A stretch of 64,000 bases of DNA from CAVXSP01 sp963764505 (GCA_963764505.1 CAVXSP010000001.1:806001-870000); one strand, 5' to 3'. Shown: positions 46,665-57,540, numbered from the stretch's first letter. Notes: generated by a model from the letters alone, not told the origin. Made by a program: numbers and translations.

Positions 46665-49600
46665 ATGGCTGACACGCACGGCGGCGGCCCGCGCCACGAG
46701 GAATTGCTCGAGGTCATCCGCGAGGTCCGCGGCCGCTGGCGCACGCGCATGCTGCTGCGCGGCGGCATCGTCATCGTCGCGGGCGCGCTGCTCGCGCTGC
46801 TGCTGGCATCGTTCGGACTGCAGACGCTGAGGTTCAGCCCCGGCGCCATCTGGGGCTTCCGGATCGCGATCCTCGCCGTGTTCGCGGGACTGGTGCTCCT
46901 GTGGTTCGTGAGGCCCATGCGGCGTCGAGTCTCCGACATGCAGGTGGCGCTCTTCGTCGAAGAGCACGAGCCGTCTCTGCAGGCCGCCATTCTCAGCGCC
47001 GTCGAAGTCGGCGCCACCGGGCGCATGGGCGACCAGGAGGTCCATCCCGCCATCGTCGAGCGCCTCGTCGAGCAGGCGATCGACAAGTGCCGCACGCTGA
47101 AGGCCGACCAGACCGTCGGCCGCCGTGATATCCGCCGGGCGTCGGTTGTCCTCGCGGCCGTGTGCGCGGGCGCGCTGCTGCTGCTCGCCGTCGGACCGCA
47201 ATTCCTTCGGCAGGGCGCGTCGGCCCTCCTCGTGCTGACGACGAGCGCGGAGGCGGCCAGCCCGTACGCCATCCAGGTCACGCCAGGCAACGTGACGATC
47301 CCGAAGGGCTCCGATCAGATGATCGCGGCTACGCTGTCCGGGTTCCGCTCCAACGACGTCGTCCTGATGGTGAAGAAGGACGGCGCGGGCGAGTTCGAGC
47401 GCATGCCGCTCGTCGCGACCGGCGACGCCTCGAAGTTCGAGGGCATGCTCTTTGGCGTCGGCAAGGGCATTCAGTACCTACGTCGACTCGGACGGCGTGA
47501 GGTCGCCCACCTACTCGATGAAGGTCGTCAGCCTTCCGGCGGTCGAGGACCTCGAGGTGGAATACGTGTTCCCGGCCTACACCGGTCTGCCGCCGCAGAA
47601 GATCGAGCACGGCGGCGATGTCGCGGCGCTTCGGGGCACGGAGGTCCGGGTGCGCGTCAAGCCGACGATGTCGACGCCGACCGGCCGGCTGCAGCTCGAG
47701 CCGGCCGCCACCTCCGAGCTGAGCGCCCAGTCGGACGGCGCGCTCACCGGCAGCTTCAAGATTGGCGCGGACGGGTTCTATCACGTCGAGCTGGACGGCC
47801 CGGGCGGCGAGCACGTGGCGGCGTCACCGAAGTACACGATCGACGCGCTCGAGGATCAGCCGCCCACCGTCTCGTTCGAGCGCCCGCGGCGCGACGTGCA
47901 GGCGAACCCGATCGAGGAAGTGTTCCTGCAGGCGCGCGCCGATGACGACTACGGAGTGAAGCAGCTCGATCTCGTCTATTCCGTGAACGGCGGCCCCGAG
48001 AAGAAGGTGAGCCTGTACGGAGGCGGCGCCAAGGCGCTCAAGGAGGTGAGTGCCGGACATACCGTGTATCTGGAGGAGCTCGGCGTCAAGCCCGGCGACT
48101 TCGTGGCCTACTACGCGCAGGCCGCGGACAACGACGCCGTGCGGGGAGCCCAGGTCACGACGAGCGACATCTACTTCATCCGGGTGCGATCGCTCGATCG
48201 GACCTTCAGGGAAGCGCAGTCGATGGGCGGTGGCGGCGGCGGAGGCGGCCGCGGCGGCGGCAACCAGGCGGCCGGGCTCGCGCAGCAGCAGAAGGACATC
48301 ATCTCGGCGACGCACAACGTGGATCGGGACCGTCCGAAGACGCCGGCCGACAAGTTCAAGGAGAACACTGTCGCCATCGGCCTGTCCCAGGCCAAGCTCC
48401 GCGACCAGGTGCAGGAGCTCGTCGACCAGATGCAGCAGCGCCTCGGTCTCTCGGACAACATCCGCAAGATCGCCGAAGTGCTGCCGAAGGCCATCGACCA
48501 GATGAAGGGCGCCGAGAAGGCGTTGCAGGCGCAGCAGACCAAGGAGGCGATGCCTCCTGAATACAAGGCGCTCCAGGTGCTCCAGCAGGCCGAGGAGATG
48601 TACGACCTCGAGGTGCGCCGGCAGAACGGCGGTGGCGGAGGCGGCGGCGCCGGCGGGCAGCAGCTCGCCGAGGACCTTGCCGACCTGTTCCAGCTCCAGG
48701 CCGACCGCATGGCCAACCAGTACGAGCAGCAGCAGAGCGCGAGCCAGCAGAATGCGCAGCAGCAGATCGATCAGCTGGCCGACAAGTTGAAGGAGCTCGC
48801 GCGGCGCCAGCTGCAGCAGGCGGAGCAGCAGCGGCGCGCCGGCCAGCAGTCACAGAACGGCGGCACCGGCTCCGGCCAGCGGGCGCTCGCCGACGAGGTC
48901 GAGCAGATGGCACGCCAGCTCGAGCAGCTCCGTCGCGATTCGGAGCGGCAGGGCCAGCAGCGCCAGGACCTTTCCGAAGCGCAGCGCAACCTGCAGAACG
49001 CGGCCGACGCCATGCGCCGCGCCGCGGCGAATGGGACGCAGGACGGCGGCGCGCTCGCGCAGCAGGCCGCGCAGCTGCTCGACCGGACACAGCGGCTGCT
49101 GCAGCAGAACGCCGCGCAGCGGGCGACGCAGGATGTCCGCTCCGCGGCGCAGCAGGCGCAGGAGCTGGCGCGCCAGCAGCGCCAGATCGCCGGCGACGTC
49201 GGCCGGCTCGATCAGGCGGCGTCGGCGACCGAGCGCGTCAACCGGATGCAGCAGCTCGGCGATCAGAAAGACCAGCTGCGGGCCGGCGTCACCGGGCTGC
49301 AGGAGAGCCTGAACCAGCTCAGCAATCAGGCCATGGCCGGCAATCAGCGCGACGCCGCCCGCAAGCTCCAGGAAGCGGCCGGGGCGATCTCGAACGGGCA
49401 GATCCCCCAGGAGATCGAGTGGTCGAAGCGCCAGATGACGGGCGGATCGGAGGCCGCCCGGCCGGTCGAGAACGATTTGAACAACAAGATGGATGCCCTG
49501 GCGCGCCAGGTCGCCGATGCCGCGGCGGCGTCGGACCGTGCGCAGCAGGGCAGCGGGCTGGCGCAGGCTGCCGACAGGCTGACCGATAGCGTTCGAACGC

Positions 49601-50443
49601 TCTCGTCGATGAACGAGCAGATGAACCAGGCGCTCGGCCAGCGCGGTCAGAACGGCCAGCAGGGCCAGAACGGCCAGCGCGGTCAGGGCCAACAGGGCCA
49701 GAGCGGCCAGCAGGGCCAGAGCGGCCAACGGGGCCAGAGCGGCCAACAGGGCCAGAGCGGCCAACAGGGCCAGAGCGGCCAGCAGGGCCAGAGCGGTCAG
49801 CAGGGCCAGAGCGGCCAGCAGGGCCAGAGCGGCCAGCAAGGCCAGAGCGGTCAGCAGGGCCAGAGCGGTCAGCAGGGCCAGGGCGGCCAGCAGGGCCAGA
49901 GCGGTCAGCAGGGTCAGGGCGGTCAGCAGGGCCAGGGCCAGAACGGTCAGGGTGGCCGTGGCAACGGGCAGCGCGGACAGGGCGACCAGCAGACTGCTGG
50001 AGGCAACGGGCAGCCGGGCGGGTTCCGCAACGGCGGTTCCCTGTCACAGACGGGCGGTGAAGGGCTGCCTGTGCTCGGCAACGGCGATCTCCGCCAGCTC
50101 AGGAACGAGGCGAACCAGATCGCAAACGATCTCCAGGGCCTCCGCCGGCAGCTTCAGGGCGGAAACCTCGAGCCCGGGGACCTGCGCAGCCTCGATGACG
50201 CTCTGAACGGGCTCCGCCAGATGGGCGTGACGGCCGATCCCCAGTCGATCCAGAGCCTGACGGCGTCGGCGCTGGAGAAGCTGCAGAAGGTCGAGTACCA
50301 ACGTGCGAAAGAAGCTCGACACCGAGAACCAGCAGCTCTTCCTCGCCGGCTCCGACGAAGTGGCGCCGCAATTCCAGAAGCAGGTCGAGAGCTACTTCCG
50401 CGACCTGTCCAATCGGCGGCCGACGAAGTCGGGCGGACAGTAG
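46665..50443 (+). CDS. DUF4175-like large membrane protein with Gly-Gln repeat region (two frame changes)
   Basis: About 1258 residues when both frame changes are undone. N-terminal membrane segments (MLLRGGIVIVAGALLALLL, IAILAVFAGLVLLWFV, VVLAAVCAGALLLLAVG), a beta-rich extracytoplasmic part, Gly-rich linkers, long Gln-rich coiled coils (about residues 500-980), a tandem Gly-Gln-x region (49636-49989) and a conserved C-terminal ...VRKKLDTENQQLFLAG...YFRDLS. Frame changes: 47474-47478 (GTACC; fix gives IQYYVDSDGVRSP) and 50295-50299 (GTACC; fix gives VEYNVRKKLDTENQ). Function unknown; last gene of the Bat-like cluster, suggesting an envelope-spanning scaffold. Confidence 0.8.
49636..49989 (+). 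repeat. coding tandem repeat (18-bp unit, Gly-Gln-x triplets)
   Basis: About 118 codons inside the DUF4175-like gene are built from GGCCAGCAGGGCCAGAGC-type 18-bp units encoding GQQGQS, with variants GQR, GQN and GQG. Nearly every third residue is Gly, as in collagen-like G-x-y repeats, but proline is absent. Near-identical units suggest length variation by slippage or recombination. Confidence 0.9.
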
Positions 50444-50461
50444 CCGCGGCGCGGCACGCGG

Positions 50462-51965
50462 CTACTCGTCGGCCAGTCTCGTCAGCGCGCGCTCGACGAT
50501 GGCGTCGATGCGGCTCGACGGCGCCGTGAAGTGGTTCGCGATCATCGAGAAGGCGAGCCGGTCGCCCGTACGCGTCTCGAGATACCCGGACAGGGCGCGG
50601 ACGTTCGAGATGGTCCCGGTCTTCGCCTCGAGACGCGCGTCGAGCACGGTCCCTTTCATGCGGCTCGCCAGAGTGCCGTCGTGGCCTGCCACCGGGAGCG
50701 CCGCGGCGAAGGCTCCACGGAACCGCTCGTCCTGCCACATCCGCTCGAGGATCGTGATCACGGCGCTCGCGGTGACGTAGTTGTAGCGCGACAGTCCGGA
50801 CCCGTCCGCCATCACGATCGCATCTCCCGGAATCCCCCACGCCACGAGCGTGTCTCGGACGACCGTGCGGCCGGCCGCGGCGGTTCCCTGTCCGGCGACC
50901 AGGCGGCCCATGGTCCTCAGCAGGGTCTCGGCATAGAAGTTCTGGCTCACCTTCATGAAGTAGCCGGCCAGCACGGAGAGTGGCGGAGACTGGTGAGCGG
51001 CGATCAGATGGCGGTCCGCCGGCCGCACCGAGGAGGGCACGTCGTCGATGTCCCAGGCGCCACCGTCGACTTGAATCTGGCGCGCCGCCAGTGCGAGCCG
51101 CAGGCCCTCGACGAAGAATCGCGTGGGGTTGTCGACCGACGCGCTGCGCGCGACCTGAGGGCCGCCTGCCGGCACCGTGCCGCGAACCGTCAGGTTTGCG
51201 CTGCCCGGCAGCCGGATCAGAATCCAGATCGACGGAGGATGCGGTGGCCGCGGTGCGCACGTCGTTCTCGACCCTGAGCTCGTGCCCGGGTGGGGCGAGA
51301 TCGACGAGGGCGACGCTTCCCGGAGTGGCGCCCGGGCGGATACGTACGGTGACGCCGTTCTCGTTGTAGCTGAGCGCACCCGACGGCGCGGCGTATCCCG
51401 CGCCGAGATCGTCCCAGGACCATCCTGCCCCGAGTCCGATGTCGTCGAAGAAGTCATCGTCGCCAATCAGCCGGCCCCGGACGCGATGGATGCCGGCGTG
51501 CAGGAGGGCGTCGGCCCATTGCCCGAACAGCGGCGCCGGCCCGCCGTCGAGCGACGCGATCGACGGATCACCGCCGCCGACCGCGATGAGGTCGCCCCGA
51601 AGCACGCCATCGACGACCTCGCCGCTGGATTCCAGCCGGGTCTCGTACGTGAAGTTCCATCCCAGGCGCTCGACAGCAGCCGCGAGCGTCACGACCTTCA
51701 TGTTCGACGCCGGCATGACGTGCTTGTCGTCGTTGAGCGCGTAGAGCCGTCGTCCGTCGCGGAGCGAGTCGACGCGCACGGCCATCAGGCCGCGTGAGAG
51801 GACGGGGTCGGCGAAGATCGTGTCGAGATCCGACCGCAGCGTCGCGGGATCGGGCCGCTGGCCTGTCGAGGTGCGGAGCGCCGGGAGGACGGACGAGTGC
51901 AGTTGGAGGAAGGTCGTGAGCGCGACCGCCCAGACGAGCCAGCGCCGGCCCGGGAGGCCCGTCAC
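50462..51965 (-). CDS. dacB: D-alanyl-D-alanine carboxypeptidase/endopeptidase (PBP4/DacB type; frame change near 51220-51224)
   Basis: About 500 residues when repaired. Periplasmic peptidoglycan hydrolase of the S13 family. A signal/anchor (WLVWAVALTTFLQLHSSV) precedes the SxxK motif S87NMK (MPASNMKVVTLAAA); further along are DGSGLSRYNYVT (SxN motif) and AKTGTISNVRALSGY (KTG motif). The frames join at minus-strand GATTC; one T fewer gives SVDLDLIRLPGSANLTVRG. Overlaps the DUF4340 gene by 4 bp, so it is last in the ABC/GldG operon. Convergent with the DUF4175 gene, 18 bp apart. Confidence 0.9.
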
Positions 51966-53332
51966 TTCGCTCCGGTGATGCCCTTCAGCTCGGAGACGAC
52001 CTTGTCGAAGTCTGCGGTCGACACCACGGCGGCGTCCGGTTCGCCGGGCCGGCTGGCGTAGACGGTCGTGCCAGTCTTCCGCAGCGTGACGCGCTCGTCC
52101 TTGGGCGCCTTCTCGTCTCCGAAGCGGACGGTGACGACGTACTCGTCGCCGCCGCCCGCGGCGCGGTCGGTGAAGGAGTCGGCCTTGAGATTGGCGAGAT
52201 CGACGAGGAAATCGGTCATCTTCGTCTGGTCGAGGTCGCGGGCTGCCGGCTTCGTCTCCTTCCAGACCTCGGCGGCGCCGGCGCCCTCCTTGCCCTGGGC
52301 CGCTGCGGCGCTCTTCGCGAAGCTGAAGGTCTCGGTCCCGTGCGTGACATCCAGGCCGAGCGCGGTGTAGGACCGGAACTCGAACAGCATCTTCTGGCGG
52401 AGGTCATCGGGCTTCTTCTTCAGATCGTCCAGCAGGGAGGCCTCGACGGTGAAGACCATCGGCCGGGTCAAGTCCCGTGCGTACCGCGTGCCGTCCGGGG
52501 ACTCGGAGCCGATTGCGAGCGTCGCGCGCGTCGAGCCCGCGCCGATCACGGCCTCGGCCAGGGGCTTGTCGAGGCCGTATTTCTTCAGGTTCGCCGTGCC
52601 GTCGCCCTCCACGATCGATTTCATCTGGGCCTGGGACAGCTGGTTCAGCAGACTGTCGACGGCGCTGAAATCAGCCTGGGCGCTGACCGGGGCCGTCAGC
52701 CGCCATTGCTCGCTGCTCTTCTTGGCGAGCGAGACGTCGGGCGTGCCGGACGGCTTCAGCTCGAGGGAATCGACCTTGGCTCGGTCGAACTTCAGGACGC
52801 TCTTGTCCCGCAGATCGAATGTCGTCCGGTTCAGCTGTCCGTCGAGGTAGCTTCCGACGAGAAACACCTTCGGCTGTCCCTTGACGCGCGCGTACATGTC
52901 GGTCCCCGTCGGCGTCTTGGTGCCGAGGTCGAGCTCCCTGGGCTCGGACTCGCCAGCGACGTGCACGCGGACGCTCACATTGGGCGGATCGAGGTCGAAC
53001 GGCTTCGCCGAGGCGGGATTCTCGTCGACGGTCTTCGTCGATTCCAGGGACGCCAGCGAAGAGGCCATGGAGCCGACCGCGGACTGGTCGGCGTCCGCCG
53101 TCGTGGGTGCGGTGATCTGCCAGTCCGAGCCGTTCTTCTTCAGCGTCGTCTGGTCGCCGTTCGCGGCTTTGACGTCGATCTGCTCGATCTTGTCCGCCTC
53201 GATCGACCACACCTTCTCGTTCTTGGTCGTGGACGCGTCCGAGCCCTCCCGCCTGGACTCGACGAAGTAGGCGTAGGCGCCAATCGCGACGGCGATGGCG
53301 AGCAGCACGAGAAAGGACTTTGCACCGCGCAT
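51962..53332 (-). CDS. DUF4340 domain protein, membrane-anchored
   Basis: 456 residues: one N-terminal anchor (FLVLLAIAVAIGAYAYFVES) followed by repeated DUF4340 modules with alternating beta-rich units (WSIEADKIEQIDVKAANGDQ near 42; LKFDRAKVDSLELKPSGT near 178; WKETKPAARDLDQTKMTDFL near 365). Extracytoplasmic. DUF4340 genes consistently sit after GldF/GldG-type ABC genes; function unknown. Begins 45 bp after the GldG-like gene. Confidence 0.88.
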   Translation of the reverse strand: MRGAKSFLVLLAIAVAIGAYAYFVESRREGSDASTTKNEKVWSIEADKIEQIDVKAANGDQTTLKKNGSDWQITAPTTADADQSAVGSMASSLASLESTKTVDENPASAKPFDLDPPNVSVRVHVAGESEPRELDLGTKTPTGTDMYARVKGQPKVFLVGSYLDGQLNRTTFDLRDKSVLKFDRAKVDSLELKPSGTPDVSLAKKSSEQWRLTAPVSAQADFSAVDSLLNQLSQAQMKSIVEGDGTANLKKYGLDKPLAEAVIGAGSTRATLAIGSESPDGTRYARDLTRPMVFTVEASLLDDLKKKPDDLRQKMLFEFRSYTALGLDVTHGTETFSFAKSAAAAQGKEGAGAAEVWKETKPAARDLDQTKMTDFLVDLANLKADSFTDRAAGGGDEYVVTVRFGDEKAPKDERVTLRKTGTTVYASRPGEPDAAVVSTADFDKVVSELKGITGAK

Positions 53333-53377
53333 TTCAGTCTCTGCCAGCGGATCCCGACACCCGGCCAGCGTGCCGCG

Positions 53378-54976
53378 TCAGCGGCGCTTCCACCACACCC
53401 TCACGCCGTTGCCCAGGAGGACCCCCGGAATGATGAGCAGCGCGATCCAGAAGATCCGCTGCGTCTGGTCTTCCGTGAGCTGGATGCGCCGGTCCTGCGG
53501 ATCGTGCGGCCGGATGGCGATCAGGTTCTCCTGCTGCGCGAGCCAGTTCGCGATGTTCAGCGCCATGTCCCGGTTGCCCTGGATCCCGAGCGCGGCGTTG
53601 CTCGCGAAATCGCTGTCCCCGACCACGACCACTCGCGACTCGGGCTTGGGCAGATCCGGCGACGCAGGGGCCGGCGCCCCGGCCGCGGTGGCCGACACGG
53701 CGGCGGCGATCGAGATGGGGCCCGGCTTGTCCCCTTTGTCGGGGTTCAGCTCGGGGCGGCTGGTCGCGAACAGGCTCTTCAGGTCGGTTTCCGCCCAGCT
53801 CTGCGGACTGGTCTCGAGCAGCGTCTGCGCGACGTTGCCGCCGGTGCCGCCCTGGATCGGCGTCACCGACCTGGAGAGCGGGAAGGCCGTCATCAGCCGG
53901 AAGTCGCGCGTGATCGCGTGCGACGGCTCGGCCGGCATCGCAATCGGGACTTCCGGGCCGGCGTTGATCAGGCGTCCGACGCCGCTCGCGTCCACGACGA
54001 TGTCGGTCCCGACCGTGATGCCCCACTCCTTGGCGAACGCCAGGAGGTTGGTCATCGGCGGCGCGTCCCCCTTCTCGGGCGGATCGAGGAGCAGCAGCAC
54101 CTTGCCGCCCTTCTTCAGGAAGGCGCGCAGCGCGTCGACCTCCGGCGCGAGATAGTCCGTCTTGGGGCCCGCCACCACGACGACGGTGGCGTCGTCGGGC
54201 ACCTTGCCCTGCTGGGCGAGCGGGAGCTTGGCGACCTCGAAGTTGTCGCTCTTCAGCGCGTCCGAGAAGCCGCTGTAGCCGGTCCGGCAATCCGAGTCGG
54301 TGATGTCGTGCTCGCCGTGACCCTGGACGAAGTAGATTTTCTTCGCCTGGCCTTCGATGACCTTCTTGAGCGCGTTCGTCACGCTCTGTTCGTCCATTTG
54401 AGTGGAGCGTTCCGTGCGGCCGTCGTACTGCAGGACGACGGTGCCGTAGGCCTGCACCTGGTAGTTCTTGGCCTGAATGGGATCCTTCACGGCGTCGATG
54501 TATTCGACGGACACCTGCTTGGACGCGTACTGATATTCGTTCAGTTGATCGCGCATGCTTTGCAGGCTCGTCGGTCCCTGGGCGCCGCCCTCGTAGAAGG
54601 CCCTCACGGCGAGCGGTTTCTGCAGCTCGGACAGGACCTTGCGGGTCTGGTCGGACAGCGAGAACACCTTGTTCGCCGTGAGATCCCACCGCTTGTGCTC
54701 GCGGTTGGAGATCCAGTTGATGGCCACGAGAATCGCCAGGAACACGAGAACGCTGCCCGCGGCGAGCGAGCCGTAGCGGACGTTGCGGCCCTGGAACGAC
54801 CGCCCGATGTCGCGCCACTGGCTGAGCGCGAAGATGGCGGTGACGACGAGGCCGGCGAGCGCGAGCGGCTGCGACCACTGCTGCCACTCGGCTTTGTAGC
54901 CCTGGAAGCGAAGGACCACCGCCGCGAGCACGAGCACGACGCCGAGCCAGCCGAGGAGTCCGAGGATGCGTCGCAC
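53378..54976 (-). CDS. GldG-like ABC-type auxiliary membrane protein
   Basis: 532 residues. Two to three N-terminal membrane segments (LLGWLGVVLVLAAVVLRF, WSQPLALAGLVVTAIFAL, SLAAGSVLVFLAILVAINW), an extracytoplasmic domain of the Gld/ABC-2 auxiliary type (RWDLTANKVFSLSDQTRKVL, KKIYFVQGHGEHDI, LRAFLKKGGKVLLLLDPPE) and a C-terminal segment (IFWIALLIIPGVLLG). The start is GTG 54976, overlapping the permease stop by one base. In Bacteroidota GldFG/GldA support gliding; outside them, as here, the system is of unknown role. Confidence 0.87.
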   Translation of the reverse strand: MRRILGLLGWLGVVLVLAAVVLRFQGYKAEWQQWSQPLALAGLVVTAIFALSQWRDIGRSFQGRNVRYGSLAAGSVLVFLAILVAINWISNREHKRWDLTANKVFSLSDQTRKVLSELQKPLAVRAFYEGGAQGPTSLQSMRDQLNEYQYASKQVSVEYIDAVKDPIQAKNYQVQAYGTVVLQYDGRTERSTQMDEQSVTNALKKVIEGQAKKIYFVQGHGEHDITDSDCRTGYSGFSDALKSDNFEVAKLPLAQQGKVPDDATVVVVAGPKTDYLAPEVDALRAFLKKGGKVLLLLDPPEKGDAPPMTNLLAFAKEWGITVGTDIVVDASGVGRLINAGPEVPIAMPAEPSHAITRDFRLMTAFPLSRSVTPIQGGTGGNVAQTLLETSPQSWAETDLKSLFATSRPELNPDKGDKPGPISIAAAVSATAAGAPAPASPDLPKPESRVVVVGDSDFASNAALGIQGNRDMALNIANWLAQQENLIAIRPHDPQDRRIQLTEDQTQRIFWIALLIIPGVLLGNGVRVWWKRR

Positions 54977-55755
54977 TAGCCCCTCCACCGCTCGCTGTCG
55001 ACCGACTTCAGCGTGAGAAACAGGCCGAACGAGATGAAGCTCAGGTAGTACACGAGGTGTTTGGAATCGATGATGCCCTTGCTGAAATCGTCGAAGTGCT
55101 CGGTGATCGACAGATAGGACAGGATCTGCGATGCGGTGGGGCCGGCGCTGTCCGCGAACCAGCTGACGATCCAGAAGAGGAGGCCGATGACGAAGGTGGC
55201 GACGCCTGCGACCATCTGGTTCTTCGTCGTGCTCGAGATGAAGAGCCCGACGGCGATGAAGCAGCTGCCGAGCAGCAGCAGCCCGAGGTACCCGGCGACG
55301 ATCGGCCGCCATTCGGGGCTGCCGTAGAGGAAGAGGATGCCGATGTAGATCGCCGTCACCGCGAGCAGCGCCAGGTACAGCCCGACCGCACCCAGGAACT
55401 TGCCGGTGATGATCTCGAAGTCGGTCAACGGCGAGGTCAGCAGCAGCTCGATGGTCCCGGACCGCTTCTCCTCCGAGTACGCGCGCATGGTGACCATCGG
55501 AAGCAGGAAGAGCACGAGGACGCTCGCGTTGCTGAGCAGCGGGCGAATCAGCTCCATGTTCACGTTCATCGTCTGGGGACCGCCGCCGAAGGCCGCCTGC
55601 ATGCTGCTGCGGACGAAGAACGTCAGGTAGCTCAGGAAGAACCAGCCGAAGATGAGCGCGAAGAGCCCCATCATGACCCAGGCAACCGGCGAGGCGAAGT
55701 AGCCCCGCAGTTCCTTGCCGGCCACGGCGACGATGTTGCGGACCGTGTTACGCAC
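54976..55755 (-). CDS. ABC-2 type permease (GldF-like)
   Basis: 259 residues with six membrane segments (e.g. WVMMGLFALIFGWFFLSYL, LVLFLLPMVTMRAY, AVGLYLALLAVTAIYIGILF, YLGLLLLGSCFIAVGLFIS) and the family block RAYSEEKRSGTIELLLTSPLTDFEIITGK (spanning about 92-120). Membrane pore of the ABC system with the upstream ATPase (8-bp overlap) and the GldG-like protein. Confidence 0.92.
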   Translation of the reverse strand: MRNTVRNIVAVAGKELRGYFASPVAWVMMGLFALIFGWFFLSYLTFFVRSSMQAAFGGGPQTMNVNMELIRPLLSNASVLVLFLLPMVTMRAYSEEKRSGTIELLLTSPLTDFEIITGKFLGAVGLYLALLAVTAIYIGILFLYGSPEWRPIVAGYLGLLLLGSCFIAVGLFISSTTKNQMVAGVATFVIGLLFWIVSWFADSAGPTASQILSYLSITEHFDDFSKGIIDSKHLVYYLSFISFGLFLTLKSVDSERWRG

Positions 55756-56725
55756 TGAGCGCCTCCCCGGCCGGCACGACCTGCTGCTCCTCGGTGGTGG
55801 TCAACTGCAGGAAGATCTCCTCGAGACTCATCCGCATGGGCCGCATCTCCAACAGGCCCCACCCGCGGTCGACGATGGCCCGCGCCACGTCGCGGCGGAC
55901 GTCCCGGTTCATCTCCCCCTCAATCTCGTAGCCGACGAAGTGGGTGTGCCGGTCGGCCACCGTCACGTGGCGGACACCCGGGACCGCCTTCAGCGCGTCG
56001 ATCGCCTCGGCGCTGCCGTCCACCTGGACGTAGAGCGTCGACGCGCCCTTGAGCTGGTGCGTGAGGTTCTCCGGCGTGTCGACCGCGACGAGCCGTCCCT
56101 TGTTGATGATGACCACGCGCTGACAGGTCTGGGCGACTTCGGGAAGAATGTGGGTGCTGAGGACGATGGTGTGATTGCCGGCGAGGCCGCGAATGAGCTC
56201 CCGTGTCTCGATAATCTGCTTCGGGTCCAGGCCGGCGGTCGGCTCGTCGAGGATGAGGACGTCCGGCTCGTGAATCAGCGCCTGCGCCAGGCCGACACGC
56301 TGCCGGTAGCCCTTCGACAGCTTGGCGCAGTGCCGGTCCGCCATGTCGTCGATGTGAACCTTCCGCATCACGCTCTCGACGCGATGGGCGCGATCCGCCT
56401 TCGTCATCGGCCGGGAGATCTTGATCCGGGCGACGAACGTGAGATATTCACGGACCGTCATTTCCGGGTACAGCGGCGGCGTTTCCGGAAGATAGCCCGT
56501 TCGCTGCTTGGCCTCGATGGGATGGCTGAACACGTCGTAACCGGCCACGATCGCCTGTCCTTCGGTGGCCGGCATGTAGCCGGTCAGCACGCGCATCGTG
56601 GTGGTCTTGCCCGCGCCGTTCGGTCCCAGGAAACCAAGAATCTCGCCGGGTTCGACTCGGAAGGTGATGTCGTCGACCGCTGTGACCGGTCCGTACCGCT
56701 TCGTCAGGTGCTGGACCTCGATCAT
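55748..56725 (-). CDS. ABC transporter ATP-binding protein (GldA/NatA-like)
   Basis: 325 residues. Walker A GPNGAGKTTTMRVLTG (about 34-49), Q-loop YLPETPPLYPEMTV, signature LSKGYRQRVGLAQAL, Walker B VLILDEPTAGLDPKQ, switch His in LSTHILPE, then a C-terminal regulatory extension of about 100 residues typical of GldA/DrrA-type ATPases. First gene of the five-gene minus-strand operon ATPase-permease-GldG-DUF4340-dacB; a good promoter lies at 56798-56827. Confidence 0.94.
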   Translation of the reverse strand: MIEVQHLTKRYGPVTAVDDITFRVEPGEILGFLGPNGAGKTTTMRVLTGYMPATEGQAIVAGYDVFSHPIEAKQRTGYLPETPPLYPEMTVREYLTFVARIKISRPMTKADRAHRVESVMRKVHIDDMADRHCAKLSKGYRQRVGLAQALIHEPDVLILDEPTAGLDPKQIIETRELIRGLAGNHTIVLSTHILPEVAQTCQRVVIINKGRLVAVDTPENLTHQLKGASTLYVQVDGSAEAIDALKAVPGVRHVTVADRHTHFVGYEIEGEMNRDVRRDVARAIVDRGWGLLEMRPMRMSLEEIFLQLTTTEEQQVVPAGEALSA

Positions 56726-56797
56726 GAAGGCTGCCTCGTTCAGGAAGTATGAAAGATTGCGCTAACCCATGGAAAAACGACCGATTACCAACCCTTA

Positions 56798-56827
56798 ATC
56801 CTAGGGGTACTGGAAAAGATGTGTCAA
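56798..56827 (-). promoter_or_regulatory. predicted sigma-70 promoter for the ABC/GldG/dacB operon
   Basis: On the minus strand TTGACA (complement of 56822-56827) and TAGGAT (complement of 56798-56803) are separated by 18 bp. The perfect -35 and the unusually AT-rich surroundings stand out in this GC-rich DNA. The start site would be near 56790, giving a leader of about 65 nt. Confidence 0.6.
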
Positions 56828-56856
56828 CAATCGGATCGGCGCTCGGCTTGCGTCCG

Positions 56857-57540
56857 CTATCCCGCCGCGCGTTCGACGAACGCGTCGATGGCCGCCTGAT
56901 CGTCGGCGCTCAGCCGGTCGAACCGGATGCCCATGCCCACCATCCGGTCGCTCCAGGCCACCTGGCCGTCGACGTCGACGTCGGACGGGCGCCCGGGCAG
57001 GCGGAACTTCACCTGCACGGTCGTGTCGGCGGCGAGCGGGCTGAGCGTGCGAATCGCCAGTCCGCCTCTGCCGATATTGAGCGTGAGCGCGGCCGCGACG
57101 GCCTGACCGGCGCGATAGGACGCCGGGAGGCCCACGACCACGCGCGGGCTGACCCGCCGGTTGAAGCTGTCGGGAAAGAGGTGAGGCGCCAGCGCCGGGA
57201 GGATCAGCGGCGTGGCCGCGTGCTCGTTCACGTATCCGGCGACGTTCAGGGTCAGGAGTCGACGCACCTGCTCGGCGGACGTCACCGTGCCGGCGAACAC
57301 GACGAGCGGGAACGTCCGCCCCGTCCGGTGATGCAGCGCTTCGACGAGCGCGAGGCCGTCGTCGCCGAGCCCGAGGTCGATGAGCGCGAGGCTGATTGGC
57401 GCGTGCCCTCCGCGCAGGGCATCGCGGACGGAGGCTTCGCTGTCGGCCGTGATGTACCCGTGACGCGCGTCGGCCAGTGCGGCCGCGAATCGGTCGCGGA
57501 TTTCCGCGCGTCGATGCGCGATGAGCACGACCTTCTCCAC
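56857..57540 (-). CDS. receiver-like plus PilZ domain protein
   Basis: 227 residues. Residues about 3-110 resemble a response-regulator receiver (VVLIAHRRAEIRDRFAAAL, LALIDLGLGDDGLALVEAL with a candidate phospho-Asp, VVFAGTV), and residues about 125-220 a PilZ domain (NRRVSPRVVVGLPASYR, LNIGRGGLAIRTL, MVGMGIRFDRL) that may bind c-di-GMP. The start is uncertain; I use GTG 57540. The frame is open much further upstream, but that would run through the TATAAT promoter and the LysW-like gene on the other strand. Confidence 0.75.
   Translation of the reverse strand: MEKVVLIAHRRAEIRDRFAAALADARHGYITADSEASVRDALRGGHAPISLALIDLGLGDDGLALVEALHHRTGRTFPLVVFAGTVTSAEQVRRLLTLNVAGYVNEHAATPLILPALAPHLFPDSFNRRVSPRVVVGLPASYRAGQAVAAALTLNIGRGGLAIRTLSPLAADTTVQVKFRLPGRPSDVDVDGQVAWSDRMVGMGIRFDRLSADDQAAIDAFVERAAG

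Noticed and set aside
52340..54979. 879-codon plus-strand frame opposite DUF4340 and GldG-like genes
   Set aside because: Shadow frame with no domain; the minus-strand genes have anchors and family signatures.
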